This document shows positions 1 through 11,755 of a DNA stretch of 64,000 nt, in pieces. This stretch comes from Mesostigma viride (taxonomy: Eukaryota; Streptophyta; Mesostigmatophyceae; Mesostigmatales; Mesostigmataceae). A program made the position numbers and the translations under genes. The stretch spans positions 1 through 64,000 of the forward strand of contig RPFO01002047.1 in assembly GCA_009746045.1 (NCBI GenBank), given 5' to 3'. Within the stretch, counting starts at the first letter, position 1. Each line of letters opens with the position of its first letter. The notes under the pieces are model-generated. The model saw only the letters and a program-made list of their open reading frames with translations. It was not told where the DNA came from and did not search any database.

Positions 1-103
1 TCTGCGGCCTCGGGTCCGACGCGGCCCCTGTTGTACCGGCACCTTCTGCACCTGCGCCGGTTCCTACCCCTTCGTCGGCCCCTGCCCTTCGGCCCCGCGG
101 TCT

Positions 104-1110
104 TTGGCTGCGGTTGTTCGGTCCAGTGGCTCTGACCCGCGCGTCACCCGCGCTGCCGATTCCCTTCGGGAGTTGTCAGAGGGCGATCGGGATCGGGCCC
201 CTTCTGTGGTGCATGCGACCCCGGAGTCGCGCGACGCGCCTGTCTTCGGGTATGGTATGTCTGCGCTCGCTTGCCGCCAGTGTGACCTGCCGCGCGCCTC
301 CGCCGAGCTGGCCATTTCGCCCATGTCCTACGGGTTCTCCCAGGTGTGTCGGGCGCCGCGGGACCGTAACCTACCAGTTGAGACTGATCGGCCTCCTTTC
401 GACATGGTTATTTTGGCTGATCCGGTGTTCCAGGGTGAGATCCTGGTTCGGCGCGTCCTGTACCGCTGGGCGCGACGCCACAATGACTTGGACACCTACG
501 GCGGGTTCCAGTGGGCCTACCCTCCGCCTCTGGGCATTATGGCCTCAGATGCTCTTACGGTAGATTTTCCTGCGGTGCCGGGTGCCACGTATAGCACCGT
601 CCTACAGCCCATCCTAGAGTGGGATGCCCGTCGTCCAGCGCCCATCCCGGGCCAGGGTTTGGACTCTCGGGGTCATCCTCCTCCCCGGGCTAGCGACTAC
701 CTTGAGACGTTCGGGTCGCGACAGTGTGCCGCCGGTGGCGTTCCCGCGAGATTCGGCACATCCGGTTGTGGCCGTCCAACGTGGAGCCCCTGGTAGATCT
801 GTTTTTCCCGACGGGTATGCGCCCTCGGATCCGGTACCATCGCCTGCTCCTTCGGGCTCTCTGCCTGATCGCGGTAGAGCCTTTCCTACGCCTCTTTGCC
901 TGCGGTTTCCTGGACTGGGCCCGGGGCCAGGTCGTTCTTACACAGCATAGGTACTACTGGGCCTTCCTGGGACTTTTCCCTGACGGCGTGTGGGCCGATG
1001 TTTTCCTCACTGTAGATAGGCACGACAATGCTGAGGATGTGTCTCACTACCAGGCTTACCTGGATGTCCTGCTGGCCTCCCGTGGTACCTACCAGACGGA
1101 TGGCCATTAG
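104..1110 (+). pseudogene. Broken 3' ORF of E2, function unknown
   Basis: Two overlapping plus-strand frames (104-796 and 724-1110) look like one coding region split by a frameshift near 700-790. Residues encoded at about 395-660 (DPVFQGEILVRRVLYRW, YGGFQWAYPPPLG) and at about 790-1107 (VEPLVDLFFPTG, FLDWARGQVVLTQHRYYW) have ordinary composition and end at TAG 1108-1110. I do not recognise the family. Its place just upstream of the polypurine tract and LTR suggests the last ORF, or an accessory ORF, of E2. The region 1111-1466 is untranslated with no further signal seen. Confidence 0.4.
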
Positions 1111-1466
1111 ATAGAGGGCCTTAGGCCCGACCTGAGGGTGTTGTCCCTCCGGTATGTAGAGTCGCCCTCATGTTCTGGCCAGTTGACTGGTCGTTCTTGG
1201 TCCTTGGTGCTGATGGGTTTACTCTGTGTGTCCTGCCCAGTGCCGTTCCCCCCGGCAAGGACTTTGTTCCAGGCAGTTAGGGGAACCTACCACCAGGCTT
1301 GGTGCTGGCTAACCCTACACCTCCAGGCGTGGTGGTGGAGACCGTGTGAACTATTGGTGCCTTGTATCTTGGATGGCCTGCTGACTGTGTTAGTGTGTGC
1401 TGGGTGCATTAGGTTTCCTACCCCTTGTTTCCTCCCTGTGCGTAGGGAGAGGGCTCCCTACCTTTG

Positions 1467-1478
1467 TGGGGGGGGAGG
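1467..1478 (+). other. Polypurine tract of E2
   Basis: A run of G with one A (GGGGGGGGGAGG type) lies immediately before the TG of the LTR. This is the expected position of the plus-strand primer for reverse transcription. Confidence 0.7.
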
Positions 1479-2051
1479 TGTTACGTCGCGTAACAATTCG
1501 TTGTAGTTACGGACGTAAATTAGGTCTTTTGCCTCGGTTGTCCCTAGGTTTACGTTTAGGCTCCTACCGGGACATTATTGTCCTCGTAACAGTACTGTGG
1601 TACATTGGGTGCTGTTGGGCGCCGCGCCGCGTACTTTACTAGTGGTCCTTATCCTGTGGTAGAATGTAGTGGACCAGCGTGCATCAGTAGATGTAGTGGA
1701 CCAGCGTGCATCTGTAGGCGAGGGCCATGTCGGCCCGAGCGTGTTGGACCGTTGGTGACCATTTATGCGCGTCCTACCCTTTGTGTGTGCACTCGGCGTG
1801 TGTTAAATGAATTGACACATTTAGGCTTGGGTCACGGCAGTGTAGTTGTGTTTCCTTCCTCTATTCCTGGAGTAAACGGGTTTTGATAAATGGTCGTATG
1901 GCGTATTATAGTAACACTTACGTTAATGCATTGAGATCAGCTCCGTCACGTTCGTCTTTCGCCAGAGGGTTGAGTAGAGGAGGCCTGACCAGTTTAGGTA
2001 GTATCAGGCCCATTAGAGGTAGAGGCGGAGGTAGATATCCGCGGCGTAACA
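1479..2051 (+). repeat. 3' LTR of E2
   Basis: The LTR begins TGTTACGTCGCG and ends CGCGGCGTAACA, an inverted terminal match of 11 of 12 bases in the TG...CA form. It follows a polypurine tract directly. The first 20 bases also contain a small hairpin (GTTACG/CGTAAC). The 5' LTR would lie left of the window. Confidence 0.8.
1664..1717 (+). repeat. 27-bp tandem duplication in the E2 LTR
   Basis: Two adjacent 27-bp units starting ATGTAGTGGACCAGCGTGCA differ at one base. Short direct repeats like this in LTRs are often promoter elements, but nothing here proves that role. Confidence 0.8.
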
Positions 2052-2882
2052 ACAAGACAGGTGGAGCAGTACTTGGACCATCGTAAATGTGCCCCTGAAC
2101 AGTGCGAGTGGTGTAAATCCTTGTACACAGCCATGAAGGCCCTCGACCAGACAGTGGTGGAGGAGGGTGAACTAGTACCCGAGAGTATGGTAGAGTTGGC
2201 CCTGGACTGTCTGCCCCCCAGTCTTTGTGAGATTGGTTCACCCATGGTGGCTTATATTATGCACACCGTCTTTGCAGTGTACCCGTGGCCTTCGTTTGAC
2301 ATGAGGCCGGTGGAGGGCCAGGACCTGATGGCAGCTCTGCCCAGTGATCTGAGACTCGCCTTTGCAGAGCTCCAGCCAGTTGGTTATTCCCAGACCTATA
2401 CTGAGCTGCTTGAGCAAGCTGTCCAGCAGGGAGAGTTTGACATGACTCCGTCGTCCAGCTGCTCTGTGATGTCATGTTTTCCACACAAGGACAGCACGGT
2501 CTTCGTGGGGCTGCAGTTACCAAAGTTCCCTAACGAGCTGAGAGCCAGGCTCACGCCCTTGAGAGTGCTGGTACCCATCTTGGGGGCCAGGTGGGGGCCT
2601 ATCAAGGCCTTTCTACAGCTGTGGTGGGCCTATAGCAGCTGGCTATGTCGCCATAAGACTGCCAGTGGCTGGGTCTTTGACCCCCTCCGACAAGCTGTGG
2701 TTACTCTGGCCTATCCTGCCCAGTGCAGTAGGTTTTCAGCTGAGTTGGGCAAGGCTGCTGAGACCTGCATGGCTATTCAGGTCAGCAGGAACTGGCCAGA
2801 TCTGGTGTCCATGGTGGAGCATTTCCCAGTGTTTGGAACGAGGGGAAAGGACACGAAGAAGGGGGATTGGTTCACTTTGTGA
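2052..2882 (+). pseudogene. 3' part of an unidentified ORF of E1, cut by E2
   Basis: The frame is open from the first base after the E2 LTR (T-R-Q-V-E-Q-Y...) to TGA at 2880-2882, so the 5' part was displaced by E2. The 276-residue remainder has a Cys cluster near its start (C-x4-C-x2-C in KCAPEQCEWC) and a Trp/Leu-rich middle (LQLWWAYSSWLCRH). No catalytic motif is recognisable. It belongs to the element whose polypurine tract and 3' LTR resume at 29202-29917, beyond the E3 insertion. Confidence 0.5.
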
Positions 2883-2928
2883 AGGGTTTCCAGGATGGTT
2901 GAAGATGGGCTGTGGAGTGAGGTGGGGA

Positions 2929-2932
2929 TCCA
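2929..2932. repeat. Left target-site duplication of E3 (TCCA)
   Basis: TCCA precedes TGTCGCG at 2933 and recurs at 28879-28882 right after ...CGTGACA. A 4-bp duplication flanking TG...CA ends is the mark of Ty3/gypsy-type integrase. The reconstructed empty site is GGGGATCCAGAATGG. Confidence 0.75.
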
Positions 2933-3075
2933 TGTCGCGTCTGCGTGCCACAATCTCCGGCGCCACCATGGCGGCTGGCCACTCAGCTTAATTTGGTAAA
3001 ACCCAAATGAGCTGAGCTGACGTGCCTGCCTTAACTGCATGCCCTGTGGGGTGGGCGAGGACCTGTCCCATGATT
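2933..3075 (-). repeat. E3 LTR segment A, distal copy
   Basis: This 143-bp segment is identical to 4328-4470. On the minus strand it follows the complete 3' LTR directly and ends ...CGCGACA next to the TCCA duplication. It is therefore the beginning of a further, truncated LTR joined head-to-tail. Confidence 0.85.
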
Positions 3076-4470
3076 AATGAAAAGAGGGCTCTCAGCCGAG
3101 GACAAGGAACTGTCCCTCGTGCCTGATGACCACCTTCTTGATCCCCTTGTGTACCGTCGCGTGCCGCGTTTGAATATCCTTGCTGGGGCGTTAGCTAGAC
3201 GCTCCAACTACTCTAATTGCGACAATATGATGGTGCAAGAGGGTGCTTTTGCCTCCCCTGCTATAGAACAATGCTTTCACAACACACACTTTGCACAGTC
3301 TGATGATGAAGCCGCACATGCGGAATTTATTGAGAAAGTTAATACAATTACAACACGTTGATAGTCTCAATATCGATGCACTCCATGCTCACGAGCCCGC
3401 AGTTAGGCAGCGCTCCATGACATGCTACCGGCCTTGCTCCCAAGGAAAGGGAGAAACACGAAGGCCACTAACGAGAGACTCGAAGAGACTACACGCTGCG
3501 TGAGAGTCCTCTTCGACTATGAACCAAACCATTCGTCATGCCACACGCATGACACACGCCACACTTGTCAGTCCAGCCAGGAATGCCAAAACTATCTTGC
3601 TGCCTGAACCATGCAAATAGAAACCGCATTCCAGTTGCCGTCCTGGCTTTCTACCACACATGCCAACAAAAGCAGGAAGGCATCCCGACAAATCTAAATT
3701 GCTACCCTGTTGCCGATCTCATCTCCTAGAGGCTCCGGCATTTCTGTCCCTGGGAATGTCCGACATTGAGTCACGTCCAGCAAGGTCGAAGCATAATATC
3801 CTTCAGACAATCTGCACGCTCACACCTTGCGTGTGAGTGGCCCAGCAAACATTGCGTCTAATCGTTCCTTTCTAGAAGAAATCCCTTTGTAGGGCTGCCA
3901 GCGATTTCGCATTCATTCCAGCGATCTGGCTCCGCACCGCAAATTGTCCTTTTCCATTTTCTGTCCAGTCCTCATAACGTTGACCCGCTATTCTACACCA
4001 CAAAGACACCTGGCCTGTCAATAGCCTCGGCGCTGTTGAAGTCCAGCAGTCCAGCTTCAGCTCCAGCTGTCCACTAACACGCGTATGATCCTCTCGACGC
4101 TGCGCACTTGTGCTGCCGTCCGCTCAAGTCAGTGCTGCGCGCCCAGCTGTGCCTGGCCCGGCGCGCGTGCACGTACACTTTCGTCCGCTCTTATGCTGCA
4201 AGTGCTAGTGTCCCCCCCGGTCACTAGCCTTTGTCGAAAATGCGTAGAAAACAAATTCCTTGCGCACGTCACCGGTCTTGTGCATAGTGGGCGCCGCCCG
4301 GATGACATAGCTCGCGTCCGTGACAGCTGTCGCGTCTGCGTGCCACAATCTCCGGCGCCACCATGGCGGCTGGCCACTCAGCTTAATTTGGTAAAACCCA
4401 AATGAGCTGAGCTGACGTGCCTGCCTTAACTGCATGCCCTGTGGGGTGGGCGAGGACCTGTCCCATGATT
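3076..4470 (-). repeat. Complete 3' LTR of E3 (segments A + B)
   Basis: On the minus strand this 1395-bp LTR starts right after a polypurine tract (4471-4480) with segment A (4470-4328), has a 2-bp GC linker, then segment B (4325-3076). B matches 27624-28878 almost perfectly. The A/B junction is a 10-bp palindrome, GACAGCTGTC. The short plus-strand ORF at 3077-3361 lies inside the LTR and is duplicated with it; I do not regard it as a gene. Confidence 0.85.
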
Positions 4471-4480
4471 CCCCCCCTCG
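4471..4480 (-). other. Polypurine tract of E3
   Basis: Minus-strand GCGAGGGGGGGAAT lies 17 bp past the pol stop codon and directly before LTR segment A. This fixes A as the 5' end of the LTR in the reverse-transcription sense. Confidence 0.65.
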
Positions 4481-4496
4481 CTGGCGACCGGCCCCA

Positions 4497-7257
4497 TCAC
4501 GAAGACAGCGATCGTACCAAGACAAGGGCAGCGGTGACCGCAGTCAAGCTGCGGGAGGTAAACTGCGCAGCGGTGCACACTGGACAAAACCAATCCCCCT
4601 CCGGAATGCTGGTGACCACTGGCTGCAAGCACTGCATGTGCCAACCACAGTTACACTGATCACACAATAACATGGACTCCGCCTGATCGACCCGGTGACA
4701 AACCTGACACTGGGCGTCCTTGACTCGGCGAGACGTGTGCGGTTGGAGGTCGTGGACCAAATTGGGCAGCGAGCAGGGACTGAGATTGCTGAGGTTGTCA
4801 GTCGTACGGCTCCCGTCGGCGCCCTCCAAAATTGCCACTCCCGATGGTTTGATAGCCACAATGCGCAAAATGGTGGGCCCCGCCTCCACATCCAAAGTGT
4901 GCTTCAGCTGAGTGCGCAGGAAAACATACTGCCCTGGCCTAAACCGCAGCTGGCGAGCCATGTATGCGCCCCCCCGGCGCTGAGCGTAACGCAGGGAGTC
5001 CCTGTGCTGAGCAATGAACAAGTTGTTCATCGCGATGGGCATGACCTTCTTAAAAGTCTCTGCCCTGGCCAGCACCTCAACCAAAAATTGCTGAGCGTTG
5101 TCGAAGGCCATGGGTTCGGGGTGCGCAACCTGTGCCTCCGTAGGCAAAAGAGGATTACGCCCGAACAGAAGGAAATACGGGGAGAAGGTAGCGAGAGACT
5201 CCTGGGGAGACATGCGATAACCCATGGCAATCCATGCCAACTCGCGATCCCACCTGGCCGACTCCGGCACCTGCAGGCTCCACTTGCGCAGCGCCTGCTT
5301 GACGGTCTGCACCAATCTCTCAGCCAAACCATTGGCCTGAGGATGCTCCCGAGAAGTGCGACGGTGATCAATAAGACATCCATCCAGCAACTCCTGGAAC
5401 TCACCCCTGAACTCACCACCCTGGTCCGTGACTACCTCCGCGGGAGCCCCAAACCTGGTGATGATGTCTGCAAAATGCTTCGCTGTGGTAGCGGCATGCT
5501 TGTCAGCAATGGGGATCAACTCAACCCATTTGCTAAAGCTCTCCACGCATACCATGACATAGAGGTTGCCGTCAGGGCTCTCCTGAAACGGCCCGCACAG
5601 ATCGACGTGCCAGCGATAAAACAAGCCCTTGATGGGAAGCGACATCAGCTCCTTGGCACCATGATCTGCGCTAAAGTTAGCCTTGGTTCGAGCACACGGG
5701 ACACAGCTGGCCACTACCTGGGCCACTGTGTGTCGCATGTTATTCCACCAATAGCTGGTCCGTACGAGGCTGAGCGTGCGATTGCCACCCAAGTGACCAT
5801 ACCGCTCGTGGTACGCCTGCACTATAGCAACGCGCTTGTCAGGCGGTGGGACGACCACCCTACGCTTGCCCAACAGCTTGTACAAAACCCCATCTTCCCA
5901 ACCATAGGTTGCAGCCCTGTGCTGCACCCTGTTCAACTCCGTCGCCTTCTGAGCAGGAGTCCAATCGACTGGAGTAGGAGTCAAGACAGCACCCTGCACT
6001 TGCTCCAAAACTCGACCATCTAGCCAGATATCAGCGGTGTAGCAATCAGCAAGAGAGCTACGCGCTAAGAGAGCCTGCACAGCGATCAGCTGCTGCAGAG
6101 AAGGATCAATGTCAAAGGACAGAGACCTACCCTCTTCCATAGCGCACACAGCTTTGGATGGCGTGAATGGCGACGGCCGCACCGGGTCGTCGCTGATGCC
6201 GAAGTCCGCCACAGAGTACTCGACACTGCGCCACCACGCCTCCTCCTCATCGTCGGCCGCATACCCAGCAGCGTTCACAAAGACCACAGAACCAGACGAG
6301 CCCTCGGCACCCATGGCCCGGGCTCCAGTGTGGTCAACAGTGGTAGGCATGGCGTATCGGGATAGCACATCGGCGTTGACATGGTCCTTGCCGGCCCGAT
6401 GCACAATGGTCATGTGGTACTCCTGGATAATCATGGCCCATCGGGCGAGCTTACCCGTCAGGTTGGTGTTGGTCATTAGCCACTGAAGCGGCTGGTGGTC
6501 TGTCACCAGAGTAAACACGCGCCCAAATAAATACGGGCGAAAGTGCTTGATGGCCCACACCACAGCCAGTGCCTCCCCCTCATAGGAAGAATACCGGCTC
6601 TCCGCTGGGTTGTTGCTGCGACTAGCATAAGCAATAACGTGCTCGCGCCCATCACCATCCTTTTGCGCCAAGACCGCACCCAGTCCTACCTTGGACCAGT
6701 CGGTATATAACACAAATGGCAAAGCATAGTCAGGGGCGCGCAGAATCGGTGCCGACGTGAGCTCCTGCTTGATTGTCTCGATGGCGCGTTGCTGTGCGGG
6801 ACCCCACGCCCACACGCACCCCTTCTTGAGTAACTCGGTCAAGGGCTTCACCTTGCTGCTGAAGTTCTCAATGTAACCTCGGTAATAGCCAGCCAAACCC
6901 AAATACGCCCGCACCCCTGAGACATCCGTGGGTACGGCGGCCTGCGCAATGGATTCGACCTTGGCGGCATCAGGCGTCCGGCCACCCGGCACAATCTGAT
7001 GACCAAGGAATGAGAGGGTCCGCTGGGCGAACTTGCACTTCTCAGGGTGCAGCCGCATATTATGCTCCTCGAGAGCCAAGCGAACCTGCTCCAAGTGCGC
7101 CAGGTGCTCCTCAAATGTCGCGCTAAAGACGATTACATCATCAATGTAACAAGCGGCGAAAGGAAGACCTGCAAGCACTTTGTCCATAGCTCGTTGGAAA
7201 ACAGCACTAGCGTTGCGGTGCCCAAAGGGCATGCGCACCCACTCATACAAATTGCCG
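4497..7257 (-). CDS. pol: E3 pol: RT C-terminal part, RNase H, integrase, PHD finger
   Basis: This 917-codon frame continues RT after a one-base frameshift. Seen in order: RT palm YIDD (7148-7137); RNase H with LYTDWSKVGLGA and the EGEALAVVWA block (about 6720-6500); integrase HHCC zinc domain (HERYGHLGG ... CVPCART, about 5810-5690); and the DDE core with WHVDLCGPF, VTDQGGEF and the E of NGLAERLV. At the C-terminus, where many chromoviruses have a chromodomain, there is a C4HC3 PHD finger (CQVC ... CDQC ... HMQC ... CPVC, about 4715-4580). A PHD finger may read histone tails and guide integration; that is inference. The start codon shown by the open frame is internal; the true start is upstream. 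Confidence 0.9.
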
Positions 7258-8036
7258 CCCCCCAGAATGCAAGCTTCCGCTGATCCTCCGGCGCAACTGC
7301 GATCTGATGAAAGCCGCTACGCAGGTCCAGCGAGGACACAAACTTCACATGAGGAGATATCTTATCCAGGACATCATCCACACGTGGCATGGGGTAACGG
7401 TCCACGGGTGTGTGTGCATTCAGCAACCGCAGATCGGTGGCCATGCGCATACCCGTCCATGCCCCGGTGATAGCGTCCTTCTTGGGCGCAACGACAACGG
7501 CAGCAGCATAGCTGGAGGAAGATTGCCTGATGATACCGGCATCCTCTAACTCCTTGCATTGCTCGGCTACAAAATCCAACTCGGCCTGACTCAGGCGATG
7601 CTGGCGTCGGAACAAAGGAGTGTCAGTGTCCAATGGAACACGCATGGTCCCACCATTGAAACACCCCAGTTCATCACTTGTGAAAGCGAAGGCCCCCCTT
7701 GCAGTGCCTAGCCACTTTAGCATGGCTGAGCGCTGCGCATCAGAAAGGTGTTCGCCAATAGCCCAGGGGTGCGTATCCGCGGGATCACCCACAGCTACCG
7801 CATGTGCCTCAAGATGCGGCGCCCTAGCCGCATCGTCGTGGAACAAGGAAAAGGCTGCCACACCTGGTGTGACACCCACCGCCGGAGCCTCGCGTGCCGC
7901 CGGTGTATTACCCGATGCAGCGTGGGCTCGCCGGCCAGCACGGTGCTGGTCAGCAGGGCGGTCATGAGAATGATAGTCCACACCTGTCGCAGACGCCACC
8001 CCCATGCTGATGAAGTCCCCGTCGCTGCAGGGCGCT
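7258..8036 (-). CDS. pol: E3 pol: N-terminal reverse transcriptase part
   Basis: The frame holds the RT fingers and palm: LSQAELDFVAEQCKELEDAGII, VVVAPKKD, RMATDLRLLNAHTP, YPMPRVDDVLD and SSLDLRSGFHQI with the first catalytic Asp. It then loses frame at a run of six C (7258-7263 on the plus strand), where AFWGA should lead into GGNLYEWVRMPFG of the next frame; one missing G explains this. The first ATG is at 8005, but the frame is open to the T1 insertion at 8036 and beyond it in the native element, so RT was probably made from a longer polyprotein. It lies in the -1 frame relative to the methyltransferase. Confidence 0.85.
8034..8036. repeat. Left 3-bp target duplication of T1 (GCT)
   Basis: GCT precedes CCCTAGGC at 8037 and recurs at 15511-15513 after ...GCTTAGGG. 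Confidence 0.75.
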
Positions 8037-8064
8037 CCCTAGGCACACCTGGAATTGTACTACA
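8037..8064 (+). repeat. T1 left terminal inverted repeat
   Basis: CCCTAGGCACACCTGGAATT onward matches the reverse complement of 15483-15510 with one mismatch in the first 28 bases. Confidence 0.8.
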
Positions 8065-8154
8065 ACACAAGTACAAATTGACTTTTTTTCAACTTTGTTA
8101 TTTTGTACCTCCCTTAGGTCCAAAGCTAGGAGGTAAGTGTCTCATCATGTTTTG

Positions 8155-8880
8155 ACACCGGCACACCGGCACACCGGCACACCGGCACACCGGCACACCG
8201 GCACACCATAAAACTACCATTTTATGATTTTGTATGGTGTCACAAGGTAACCTAACGTCCAATACTAATGTTTAGGGTTTAGAAGCACTGCCTAACGTGG
8301 TGTGCCACTGTGCCACCGGCACACCGGCACACCGGCACACCGGCACACCGGCACACCGGCACACCGGCACACCATGCCACCATAAAACTACCATTTTATG
8401 ATTTTGTATGGTGTCACAAGGTAACCTAACGTCCAATACTAATGTTATAATGTCCACAAGCACTGCCTAACGTGGGGTGCCACTGTGCCACCGGCACACC
8501 GGCACACCGGCACACCGGCACACCATGCCACCATAAAACTACCACTTTATGATTTTGTATGGTGTCACAAGGTAACCTAACGTCCAATACTAATGTTATA
8601 ATGTCCACAAGCACTGCCTAACGTGGGGTGCCACTGTGCCACCGTGCCACCGTGCCACCGTGCCACCATGCCACCATAAAACTACCATTTTATGATTTTG
8701 TATGGTGTCACGAGGTAACATAACGTCCAATACTAATGTTATATTGCCCACAAGCACTGCCCAACGTGGGGTGCCACTGTGCCACCGTGCCACCGTGCCA
8801 CCGTGCCACCGTGCCACCGTGCCACCGTGCCACCGTGCCACCGTGCCACCGTGCCACCGTGCCACCGTGCCACCGTGACA
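8155..8880 (+). repeat. T1 left subterminal octamer arrays in a higher-order repeat
   Basis: Arrays of GGCACACC and, further in, GTGCCACC octamers alternate with a roughly 150-bp spacer (CATAAAACTACCATTTTATG ... GTCCACAAGCACTGCC). The spacer occurs four to five times. Array length varies from unit to unit. The octamers are the reverse complements of those at the right end of T1. Confidence 0.9.
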
Positions 8881-8959
8881 TTTCTTGACACACGCATCAC
8901 TCCGAAAACCCATTTTCTTCCCCTGGAAATTATTTGGAGAAGGAATAATTAATGGTCAG

Positions 8960-10720
8960 TTTGACCTCTAATATCTTATGATGCCATGTGGTCCAAAAAA
9001 TTTTGGGGAGTCGGCAGCATGGTAACATGGTGACATTTGCTAGCAAAAAATACCGTATTTTCAGCACTTTCTGGCATGTATGCATATATAAAGACATCAA
9101 ATGAACTCAGTTGGGCCTGGGACTTTGCACATGTTCTAAACACATCCCATGCAGCATGCACACAAAGTTTCAGGCTGGTTGGATGACAAATAGGTGACAA
9201 ATGCTAGCATAAATACCCCAAATGCAGTTTTTCTTGGTTTTTCAAGGGTTTTATCACACATATGCATACATAATGACACCAATAGAGCTCAGTTGGAGCT
9301 GGAACTTTGCAATGTTGTAAACACATCCCAAGCAGCATGCACACAAAGTTTCAGGCTGGTTGGATGACAAATAGGTGACAAATGCTAGCATAAATACCCC
9401 CCAAATGCAGTTTTTCTTGGTTTTTCAAGGGTTTTATCACACATATGCATACATAATGACTCCAAATGAACTCAGTTGGGCCTGGGACTTTGCACATGTT
9501 GTAAACACATTCAATGCAGCATGCCCACAAAGTTTCAGGCTGGTTGGATGACAAATAGGTGACAAATGCTAGCATAAATACCCCCCAAATGCAGTTTTTC
9601 TTGGTTTTCCAAGGGTTTTATCACACATATGCATACATAATGACTCCAAATGAACTCAGTTGGGCCTGGGACTTTGCACATGTTGTAAACACATCCCAAG
9701 CAGCATGCCCACCAAGTTTCAGGCTGGTTGGATGACAAATAGGTGACAAATGCTAGCATAAATACCCCCCAAATGCAGTTTTTCTTGGTTTTTCAAGGGT
9801 TTTATCACACATATGCATACATAATGACTCCAAATGAACTCAGTTGGGCCTGGGACTTTGCACATGTTGTAAACACATCCCAAGCAGCATGCCCACAAAG
9901 TTTCAGGCTGGTTGGATGACAAATAGGTGACAAATGCTAGCATAAACACCCCCCAAATGCAGTTTTTCTTGGTTTTTCAAGGGTTTTATCACACATATGC
10001 ATACATAATGACTCCAAATGAACTCAGTTGGGCCTGGGACTTTGCACATGTTGTAAACACATTCAATGCAGCATGCCCACAAAGTTTCAGGCTGGTTGGA
10101 TGACAAATAGGTGACAAATGCTAGCATAAATACCCCCAAATGCAGTTTTTCTTGGTTTTTCAAGGGTTTTATCACACATATGCATACATAATGACACCAA
10201 TAGAGCTCAGTTGGAGCTGGAACTTTGCAATGTTGTAAACACATCCCAAGCAGCATGCCACAAAGTTTCAGGCTGGTTGGATGACAAATAGGTGACAAAT
10301 GCTAGCATAAATACCCCCCAAATGCAGTTTTTCTTGGTTTTCCAAGGGTTTTATCACACATATGCATACATAATGACTCCAAATGAACTCAGTTGGGCCT
10401 GGGACTTTGCACATGTTGTAAACACATCCCAAGCAGCATGCCCACAAAGTTTCAGGCTGGTTGGATGACAAATAGGTGACAAATGCTAGCATAAATACCC
10501 CCCAAATGCAGTTTTTCTTGGTTTTCCAAGGGTTCCAACACATGGGTGCCTATATCAATGAACTCAGTTAAGCCTAGAAAATTGCACAGCTCATAAAAAC
10601 ATCTATGTTAACTGCCCACAAGAAATTCAGACTGTTTGCATGACAAATAGGTGACAGATGCTAGCAAACATAGCACAAAAATGGCAGTTCCTAGTAATTG
10701 TTTTTCGTGGGTTTCATCCC
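8960..10720 (+). repeat. About 183-bp satellite array in T1
   Basis: At least eight copies (spacing 181-185 bp between GGATGACAAATAGGTGACAA occurrences at 9181, 9362, 9546, 9730, 9913, 10098, 10279 and 10464) are flanked by diverged copies near 9000 and 10640. The minus-strand reading frames across it (for example repeated MLAFVTYLSSNQPE) are products of the repeat and not genes. Confidence 0.9.
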
Positions 10721-10908
10721 ATAGTTGAATGTCAACCCTTCCAGTTTGGGATATATAGTCAGGTTCCCAACAACACATCTAGATGATATATTATGTGATA
10801 TTGCAGGAAGGCAGACTTAGGGGCACACGCCCATGATACAACGTCAACATGTACATCAACAACACACACGTAACTTAGCTAATCATCATAATAAAAAGCA
10901 CACCTTCC

Positions 10909-11102
10909 CCACCCACCCACCCACCCACCCACCCACCCACCCACCCACCCACCCACCCACCCACCCACCCACCCACCCACCCACCCACCCACCCACCCAC
11001 CCACCCACCCCCACCCACCCACCCACCCACCCACCCACCCACCCACCCACCCCACCCACCCACCCACCCACCCACCCACCCACCCACCCACCCATATAAC
11101 CA

Positions 11103-11134
<32 letters not shown>

Positions 11135-11147
11135 CACTGCCACGCAT

Positions 11148-11243
<96 letters not shown>

Positions 11244-11353
11244 GCACACACACAGTCATGCCTTCCCTCCCTCCCTCCCTCCCTCCCTCCCTCCCTCCCT
11301 CCCTCCCTCCCTCCCTCCCTCCCTCCCTCCCTCCCTCCCTCCCTCCCTCCCTT
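10909..11353 (+). repeat. Composite tetranucleotide block in T1
   Basis: A (CCCA)n tract (10909-11093) is followed by (CGCA)n (about 11101-11242) and (TCCC)n (11263-11352). The order resembles that of the larger block in T2 (19153-20490). Confidence 0.95.
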
Positions 11354-11571
11354 CCCCCATCATTCATGCATCCGTTCATTCATGCATGCATCCACTCGTT
11401 CATTAACATGCCTCCGTTGGTCAGGGGTTCAAAATGATGCAACAGACACCAGAAAAGGGAGAAGGAGCCGCCTCCCCAACGTGCCGCCCGGCGACGGCAG
11501 CGATGGGCCTAGGGGGGTAACGGTGCGCTTTGTCTTGTTCGCCGGGGTGCGCCGGCGGGGTGCGGGCACTT

Positions 11572-11735
11572 AAATTCAGGAGCAATAGCACAAGCAATGT
11601 CATGATTCCAAACGCCAAGAACTGCACTTATTGTAATATTCCTTTGGTAAAATGCAATTCAAGAGCAATAGCGCAAGCAATGTCATGATTCCAAACGCCA
11701 AGAACTGCACTTATTGTAATATACCTTTAGTAAAA
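11572..11735 (-). repeat. About 73-bp tandem duplication near a T1 ORF
   Basis: Two adjacent copies contain CAAGCAATGTCATGATTCCA and AACTGCACTTATTGTAATAT. On the minus strand the right part of a short frame here encodes a hydrophobic stretch (FGIMTLLVLLLLNL). Whether it is expressed is unknown. Confidence 0.7.
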
Positions 11736-11755
11736 TAACAGCCGGATTTCCCCTG

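Larger units (their letters stand above)
1..2051 (+). mobile_element. E2: 3' part of an LTR retrotransposon
   Basis: This is the 3' end of an LTR element that starts outside the window. A G-rich polypurine tract ends at 1478 and is followed at once by a 573-bp LTR (1479-2051) with TGTTACG...CGTAACA ends. Past the LTR an unrelated reading frame opens directly (2052-2882), which indicates that E2 landed inside an older element (E1). The superfamily cannot be named because no RT or integrase motif lies inside the window. Confidence 0.75.

Noticed and set aside
3077-3361. 94-codon ORF present twice (also 27625-27909)
   Set aside because: It lies within LTR segment B on the strand opposite to E3 coding and is duplicated only because the LTR is.
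8100-8913. Regularly spaced repeat arrays resembling CRISPR
   Set aside because: Units are 8 bp in head-to-tail arrays without unique spacers, in a eukaryotic transposon, and with no cas genes.
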